From: Limisphaerales bacterium
Lineage (GTDB): Bacteria; Verrucomicrobiota; Verrucomicrobiia; Limisphaerales; UBA8199
Reading direction: 5' to 3'
Assembly (NCBI GenBank): GCA_025356925.1
Contig: JANXQE010000447.1
Location: 1 to 15,879, forward strand
DNA length: 15,879 bases
The first letter of the stretch is position 1. Every line of letters begins with the position of its first letter. The notes beneath the pieces are model-generated. The model made no database searches. It saw only the letters and a list, made by a program, of their open reading frames with translations, and was not told the origin of the DNA. The position numbers and the translations under genes were made by a program. Positions 14,403 to 15,879 of the stretch are shown one piece after another.

Positions 14403-15578
14403 CTATTGCGGCAGGGATGCGCAGAAGCGCTCGATGCGCTCCAGGCCTTTTTCCAGGTTCGCCATGTTTGTCGCGTAGCTGATCCGCATGTAATCGTCCG
14501 CGCCGAACGCCACGCCCGGAACCGCCGCGACTTTCTCCGCTTCGAGCAACCGCGCACAGAACTCGGTCGATCTCAAACCTGTGCCCGAAATATTCGGGAA
14601 CAGATAGAACGCGCCTTTGGGGTTGACGCAGGAAATCCTGGGAATGGCATTGAGCCGGTTCCAGGCAAACCTCCGGCGCTTATCGAACTCAGTCAACCAT
14701 CCCTTCAAATGATCCTGCGGACCGGTGAGCGCCGCCACGGCCCCCTTTTGAGCAAAGGAAGTGGGGTTGCTGGTGCTGTGACTTTGCACGGCGTCAATCG
14801 CCTTGGCGATGGGTTCGGGCGCCGCGCACCAGCCCAGTCGCCAGCCGGTCATGCTCCAAGCCTTGGCGAAGCCGTGCACGACTATCGTGTGCTCCAGATG
14901 GGCGGGAGAAAAGCTCGCCACGCTCTGATGGACCGCCCCATCATAAAGGAGGTGCTCGTAGATTTCGTCACTCATGATCAGAACATCCCGTTCGACACAG
15001 ATATCCCCCAGGGCCTTGATTTCTCCAGGAGTGTAGACCGAGCCGGTCGGGTTACTGGGTGAATTCAAAATCAGTAAGCGGGTCCGCGGAGTGATAGCTT
15101 GCCTCAGCGATTGGGGCGTGAGCTTGAACTCTGTTTTGTCCGTGGTCTGGACAATCACCGGCTGCGCACTGGCTAACTTGACCATCTCGGGATAACTCAG
15201 CCAGTAGGGCGCCGGAATGATCACTTCATCGCCCTCTTCGCACGTAGCAATAATCACGTTGTAGCACGAATGCTTGCCGCCGCAGGAAACGATGATCTGC
15301 GAGGGCTTATAGCTCAGCCCGTTTTCGCGCTTATGCTTGTCGGCGATCGCCTGCCGTAATTCCGGGATTCCGGCCGCCGGCGTATACTTTGTAAAACCAT
15401 CGGCCAGGGCCTTGGCCGCGGCATCCTTAATATGCTGAGGCGTGTCGAAGTCCGGCTCCCCTGCCCCGAATCCAACGACGTCAAGGCCGTCTGCCTTCAT
15501 CTGCTTGGCCTTCGAGTCGATGGCCAAGGTAAGCGACGGCGACAAGGAAGCGGCACGGTGCGAAATCTTATATTTCAT
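14403..15578 (-). CDS. Aspartate/aromatic-type aminotransferase (class I, fold type I)
   Basis: This 392-residue PLP enzyme transfers an amino group between an amino acid and a 2-oxoacid. The PLP lysine is Lys239 in HGFAKAWSMTGWRLGW. NSPSNPTGSVY, SDEIYEHLLYDG and the C-terminal YMRISYAT (arginine that binds the substrate carboxylate) are typical of the Thermus/Bacillus-type AspB group (AT-Igamma). The N-terminal block VGFGAGEPDFDTP is also diagnostic. The upstream frame runs on to 15683, but homology begins at the ATG at 15578 (MKYKISHRAASL). No strong Shine-Dalgarno site is visible. Aspartate is the likely substrate, with prephenate, aromatic or methionine-type activity possible. Confidence 0.95.
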   Translation of the reverse strand: MKYKISHRAASLSPSLTLAIDSKAKQMKADGLDVVGFGAGEPDFDTPQHIKDAAAKALADGFTKYTPAAGIPELRQAIADKHKRENGLSYKPSQIIVSCGGKHSCYNVIIATCEEGDEVIIPAPYWLSYPEMVKLASAQPVIVQTTDKTEFKLTPQSLRQAITPRTRLLILNSPSNPTGSVYTPGEIKALGDICVERDVLIMSDEIYEHLLYDGAVHQSVASFSPAHLEHTIVVHGFAKAWSMTGWRLGWCAAPEPIAKAIDAVQSHSTSNPTSFAQKGAVAALTGPQDHLKGWLTEFDKRRRFAWNRLNAIPRISCVNPKGAFYLFPNISGTGLRSTEFCARLLEAEKVAAVPGVAFGADDYMRISYATNMANLEKGLERIERFCASLPQ

Positions 15579-15724
15579 GTTCGGAAGAGACAAATAACAC
15601 CAGGTCGTCGGACCGCAAGTGGGAACTAAAAGCGCACATTGTCGGCGGGTTTGACTTGCGCCAGAGCCTTTTCGAAGCCCCAAGGCTCAACTGGATCAGT
15701 GATGGTCTGTGGTGTGCCGCTTCG

Positions 15725-15879
15725 TTACCATTTAACTTCCTGGCCAGTCGCCAACTTGGCCGCCACGTGGTTCAGCCCCAGCGCAATGCGCTCGGCCTCC
15801 TCTTTGGTTGCATCGGGCGTGAAGATGAACACGCCGTCGGTAATGCGGTTCGCATCTCCACTGGCGCAGGCCTCAAGCA
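15725..15879 (-). CDS. C-terminal end of an unrecognised protein (partial)
   Basis: On the minus strand one frame is open from the right edge to the TAA at 15725-15727, encoding the last 50 residues of a protein. DGVFIFTPDATKEEAERI then LGLNHVAAKLATGQEVKW reads like a beta-strand and helix ending, with normal amino-acid composition. I do not recognise the family. It lies upstream of the aminotransferase on the same strand, 146 bases from its start. After the stop the same frame stays open for 32 more codons to a TAG at 15626, which is probably chance. Confidence 0.6.
   Translation of the reverse strand, partial: LEACASGDANRITDGVFIFTPDATKEEAERIALGLNHVAAKLATGQEVKW

Noticed and set aside
15626..15724. 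Frame that stays open for 32 codons after the stop of the right-edge gene, with a protein-like reading
   Set aside because: A run of this length without a stop is common in GC-rich DNA, and nothing nearby suggests readthrough or recoding. A sequencing error making the TAA cannot be excluded but has no support.
1..15879. CRISPR array, tRNA, rRNA, intact insertion sequence or phage genes
   Set aside because: I looked on both strands for regularly spaced repeats, tRNA-like cloverleaves and transposase or integrase motifs and saw none.

Overview
The window is bacterial chromosome of fairly high GC with tightly packed genes on both strands. The gene style suggests the Verrucomicrobiota, perhaps a Pedosphaera or Limisphaerales relative. 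The pointers are an RsmH with a long basic N-terminal extension, a small RRM protein with a glycine tail, an exported GH38 mannosidase, and palindromic intergenic repeats. This is inferred from protein style, not from a marker gene, and is moderately confident at best.

Positions 1-5184 form a plus-strand run. The end of an unrecognised gene overlaps by 4 bases an exported GH38 alpha-mannosidase-type hydrolase. Two subunits of a thiamine-diphosphate 2-oxoacid dehydrogenase (E1) follow, and the alpha subunit carries its own N-terminal lipoyl domain. No E2 or E3 gene is present.

Positions 5185-6276 hold no intact gene. They contain two gene relics that end at the same place near 5780: a plus-strand piece of a copper-type P1B ATPase and, on the minus strand, the first residues of what looks like an exported aspartyl-protease-like protein. 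A small palindromic repeat lies further right.

Positions 6277-8140 hold a divergent pair (an HD-domain protein and a cupin) around a short operator-like region, then an RRM RNA-binding protein with a textbook terminator. Two bases after the terminator comes a 116-base element that folds into a long outer stem with two inner hairpins. This is the most unusual non-coding structure in the window.

Positions 8197-11815 are a minus-strand run read as rsmH, a TauE/TSUP-type exporter, then an aldehyde dehydrogenase. Positions 11948-14359 are a plus-strand pair, an S41 (CtpA-type) protease and tsaD, three bases apart. An aspartate/aromatic-type aminotransferase (14403-15578, minus) converges on tsaD. 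The right edge holds the end of an unrecognised minus-strand gene.

Most genes are housekeeping: ribosome methylation, tRNA t6A synthesis, envelope proteolysis and amino-acid metabolism. The lipoyl-E1 fusion, the relic scar and the three-arm element are the points most worth following.
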